The notes under the pieces are model-generated. The model worked only from the letters and a program-made list of their open reading frames with translations, had not been told where the DNA came from and did no database searches. 14,516 nucleotides of DNA from an uncultured Alistipes sp. (GTDB lineage: Bacteria > Bacteroidota > Bacteroidia > Bacteroidales > Rikenellaceae): NCBI GenBank assembly GCA_900552955.1, contig USBO01000037.1, positions 1 to 14,516 on the forward strand, written 5' to 3'. The position numbers were made by a program, and so were the translations under genes. This document shows, in pieces, positions 11,973 through 14,516 of this stretch (the first letter of the stretch is position 1; each line of letters opens with the position of its first letter).

Positions 11973-14516
11973 ATGAAAGTATTCAGACTATCGGTTCTGA
12001 CGCTGATGCTGGCCGTGTCGGGGAGCATTCCCACGCTGTCGGCGCAGAACAGAACGGTATCGGGCAGAGTCCTCGATGCACAGCAGCAGCCGATCGTCGG
12101 CGTGGCCGTTCTCGTCGACGGTACGACGCGGGGCACCACGACCTCCGACGACGGCGGCTTCACGCTCGACATCCCCGCGGGCGAGGCCGTGCTTAATGCC
12201 ACCTATCTGGGCTACATCCCCCAGAAGACCACGGTTCCCGCCTCGAAGAGCGAGGTGACGATCTACCTTCAGGAGGACGCCATCCAGCTCGAAGAGGCCG
12301 TCGTCATCGGCTACGGCACGCAGAAACGCGTCAATCTGACGGGCGCCGTGGCGACCGTCGGCGGCAAGGAGCTCGAAAACCGTGTCGCCCACTCGGTGAC
12401 CGGCATGCTGCAAGGCTCCGTGGCGGGACTGAACATCACCACCTCGTCGGGCAAGCCGGGCAGCACGCCCTCGCTCAACATCCGCGGCGTGAACTCCATC
12501 AACTCGGCCGACCCGCTCGTGCTCATCGACGGCGTGGTGGGCGATCTGAACCGCGTCAACCCCAATGACGTCGAGTCGATCTCGATCATCAAGGACGCCT
12601 CGGCAGCGGCCGTCTACGGCGCCCGCGCCGCCTTCGGCGTGATCCTCGTCACGACCAAGTCGGGATCGGCCAAAGACGGCAAGGCCACCGTGCGCTACAG
12701 CGGCCGCTTCGGCTGGGAGGAGGCCACGACCTCGACCGACTACGAAAACCGCGGTTACTGGTCGGTCTACGAGGTCAACCGCTTCTGGCAGGTCGAGAAC
12801 GGCGGCGCCAAGTACATCAACTACACCGACCGCGACATGCAGCAGTTGCTGGCGCGCGTGAACGACAAGACGGAGCATCCCGACCGTCCGTGGGTCGTCG
12901 AGGACGTGCGCAACGGCCGCAAGCAGTGGGTCTACTACGGCAACTACGACTGGTGGGACATGCTCTTCCGCGAGAAGCGCCCCGTGCAGCAGCACAGCAT
13001 CTCGCTCAGCGGCGGCACGAAGGACATCAAGTACCTCGTATCGGGCGCCTACGACCGTCAGGCCGGCATGCAGCGCGCCTTCCCCGACATCTACAACAAG
13101 TACAACCTGCGTTCGAAGATCGACTTCCGCATCAACCGGTGGGCGACGCTCTCGAACAACACATCGTTCTTCAGCTCCGACTACAACTCTCAGGGCGACA
13201 GCGGCATCGACAACACGCTGCGCTACGGATCGGTGCACGCGCTGGCCTGCTACCCGATGCAGAACCCCGACGGGTCGTGGGTCTACAGCGTCCCCTACCA
13301 GACCTATAAAGTCGCCAACGGCCGCCACATCATGCTCAACGAGGGCTCGCACCGCAACGTCGACCGCCGCAGCGACTTCTCGAACACCACGCGGCTGGTC
13401 ATTACGCCCGTTAAGACGCTGAGCATCACGGGCGACTTCACCTACCGTCTCTATCAGGAGCGCAACACGAGCCGTTCGCAGCCCCTCTACTACCGCGTCT
13501 ACCCCGATGCGGAGCTGGCGGCCTACGACACGGGTGCCGGCCTGAACAAGCTCACCGAGGAGGTCAAGACGCGCAACTACTACTCGACCAACGTCTTCGC
13601 CAACTACGACGAGACCTTCGGCGGAGCGCACCACCTCGCCGCGACCGCCGGCATGAACTACGAGACGTGGGCCAGCAAGAACATCTCGGTGCGGGCCGAC
13701 GAGCTCTCCTCGACCGATCTCGACGACCTGAACCTCGCCACGAAGATCGCTCCCGAGAACGCCTACGGCGGCGGTCAGAACGAATACGCCCTGCTGGGCT
13801 TCTTCGGCCGCATCAACTACGACTACAAGGGCCGTTATCTGATGGAGGTCAGCGGCCGCTACGACGGTACGTCGCGCTTCGACAAGGACAACCGCTGGGG
13901 CTGGTTCCCCTCGGCGTCGGTGGGCTGGCGCATCTCCGAGGAGCCCTTCTTCGGCCGTGCCAAGCGGCTGGTGGACAACCTCAAGCTGCGCGCCTCGTTC
14001 GGTTCGCTGGGCAATCAGAACGTCTCGTCCTACTACACCTACATGCGTCTGGTGTCGATCAAGGACTTCGGCAGCTACAACTTCGGCGACGGCACGGTGG
14101 GCAAATACTCGTCGCTGGGGGCTCCCATCGCCTCCGACCTGACGTGGGAGACCGCACAGCAATGGGATCTGGGTCTCGACGTGGCGATGCTGGGCAACCG
14201 CCTCAACCTGACGGCCGACATCTACATGCGCGACACGAAGGACATGCTCACTGCCGGCGTCGCGCTGCCCGGCGTCTACGGAGCCGACTCGCCCGACATG
14301 AACGCGGCCGATCTGCGCACCAAAGGCTACGAGCTGACCGTCAGCTGGCGCGACCAGTTCCGGCTGGCCGGCAAACCGTTCGAATACAGCGTCGGATTCA
14401 ACATCAGCGACTACAAGAGCGTCATCACCAAGTACGACAACCCCGACAAATCGTTCGCCAAGGACTACTACGTGGGCAAGGAGATCGGCGAGATCTGGGG
14501 CTTCAGGACCGACGGA
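11973..14516 (+). CDS. SusC/RagA-family TonB-linked outer-membrane receptor (3' end beyond window)
   Basis: The frame is open for 848 codons to the last base; full-length relatives have about 1000-1100 residues. A signal peptide ends near LSAQ (residue 24). A carboxypeptidase-regulatory-like domain follows (about 28-112), then a TonB-box-like EAVVIGYG (108-115). The plug domain (about 120-230) has the family signatures LNIRGVNSINSADPLVLIDG and VESISIIKDASAAAVYGARA. Barrel strands with many Tyr, Asn and Arg follow. SusC proteins import oligosaccharides or other large nutrients across the outer membrane with a SusD lipoprotein, whose gene is expected downstream of the window. No separate promoter is visible in the 121-bp gap after the phosphoesterase gene, so cotranscription is plausible. 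It starts at ATG 11973, with an AT-rich leader and no strong Shine-Dalgarno, as usual in Bacteroidetes. Confidence 0.93.
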   Translation, partial: MKVFRLSVLTLMLAVSGSIPTLSAQNRTVSGRVLDAQQQPIVGVAVLVDGTTRGTTTSDDGGFTLDIPAGEAVLNATYLGYIPQKTTVPASKSEVTIYLQEDAIQLEEAVVIGYGTQKRVNLTGAVATVGGKELENRVAHSVTGMLQGSVAGLNITTSSGKPGSTPSLNIRGVNSINSADPLVLIDGVVGDLNRVNPNDVESISIIKDASAAAVYGARAAFGVILVTTKSGSAKDGKATVRYSGRFGWEEATTSTDYENRGYWSVYEVNRFWQVENGGAKYINYTDRDMQQLLARVNDKTEHPDRPWVVEDVRNGRKQWVYYGNYDWWDMLFREKRPVQQHSISLSGGTKDIKYLVSGAYDRQAGMQRAFPDIYNKYNLRSKIDFRINRWATLSNNTSFFSSDYNSQGDSGIDNTLRYGSVHALACYPMQNPDGSWVYSVPYQTYKVANGRHIMLNEGSHRNVDRRSDFSNTTRLVITPVKTLSITGDFTYRLYQERNTSRSQPLYYRVYPDAELAAYDTGAGLNKLTEEVKTRNYYSTNVFANYDETFGGAHHLAATAGMNYETWASKNISVRADELSSTDLDDLNLATKIAPENAYGGGQNEYALLGFFGRINYDYKGRYLMEVSGRYDGTSRFDKDNRWGWFPSASVGWRISEEPFFGRAKRLVDNLKLRASFGSLGNQNVSSYYTYMRLVSIKDFGSYNFGDGTVGKYSSLGAPIASDLTWETAQQWDLGLDVAMLGNRLNLTADIYMRDTKDMLTAGVALPGVYGADSPDMNAADLRTKGYELTVSWRDQFRLAGKPFEYSVGFNISDYKSVITKYDNPDKSFAKDYYVGKEIGEIWGFRTDG

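Noticed and set aside
11988..14162. A 724-codon open frame on the minus strand, opposite the SusC gene
   Set aside because: The plus strand encodes an unmistakable SusC protein. The antisense translation is Val/Arg/Asp/Ala-rich without domains, an effect of the strong codon bias of the host.
1..14516. CRISPR array, tRNA, rRNA, transposase or integrase
   Set aside because: No regularly spaced repeats, no tRNA or rRNA signatures and no mobile-element proteins were found on either strand.

Overview
The window reads as two unrelated gut-bacterial genomes joined inside one reading frame. Positions 1 to about 3890 look like a Faecalibacterium-type Clostridia (Oscillospirales) chromosome: canonical sigma-A promoters with 17-bp spacers, GGAGG-type ribosome binding sites, intrinsic terminators with U-tracts, and clostridial housekeeping genes. 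From about 3890 to 14516 the window looks like Alistipes (Bacteroidetes): TTTG/TAnnTTTG promoters, weak Shine-Dalgarno sequences, codon use rich in TCG, GAC and CGC, a SusC receptor, surface-lipoprotein architecture and a Bacteroidetes-type choloylglycine hydrolase. The switch falls inside an apparent antiporter/thiamine pyrophosphokinase fusion protein (3514-4791) in which both partners are truncated. The simplest reading is a chimeric metagenomic contig, so the two halves should be interpreted separately.

Left half. The 5' end of a reverse-rubrerythrin (NADH peroxidase) gene leaves the window on the minus strand, with a strong promoter and a tandem 12-bp repeat beside its -35. Next is uraA (uracil permease, minus strand). 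Its leader carries a 31-codon peptide ORF whose stop codon sits in the loop of an intrinsic terminator, which suggests translation-coupled attenuation. A divergent cysteine desulfurase follows (plus strand) with its own promoter and terminator. Then come, on the minus strand, the 3' end of thiN and a 25-residue SpoVM-like microprotein, matching the thiN-spoVM order known in Bacillus.

Right half. The minus strand holds a truncated CPA1-type K+(Na+)/H+ antiporter, a two-helix membrane protein and a small secreted protein. A choloylglycine hydrolase family enzyme (bile-salt-hydrolase-like) lies on the plus strand and converges with a three-gene minus-strand operon: a GNAT-like protein, a PAPS-reductase/DUF3440 protein (IbrA-like) and a ParB-domain protein (IbrB-like). 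The last of these is broken by an in-frame TAG. Divergent from that operon is a plus-strand locus encoding a predicted surface lipoprotein metallophosphoesterase, out of frame at an 11-G tract, followed by a SusC/RagA TonB-dependent receptor that runs off the window.

The points most worth a second look are the chimeric junction, the poly-G frameshift (phase variation or error), the uraA leader-peptide attenuator, the unlisted SpoVM-like gene, and the IbrA/IbrB/GNAT cassette with its nonsense codon.
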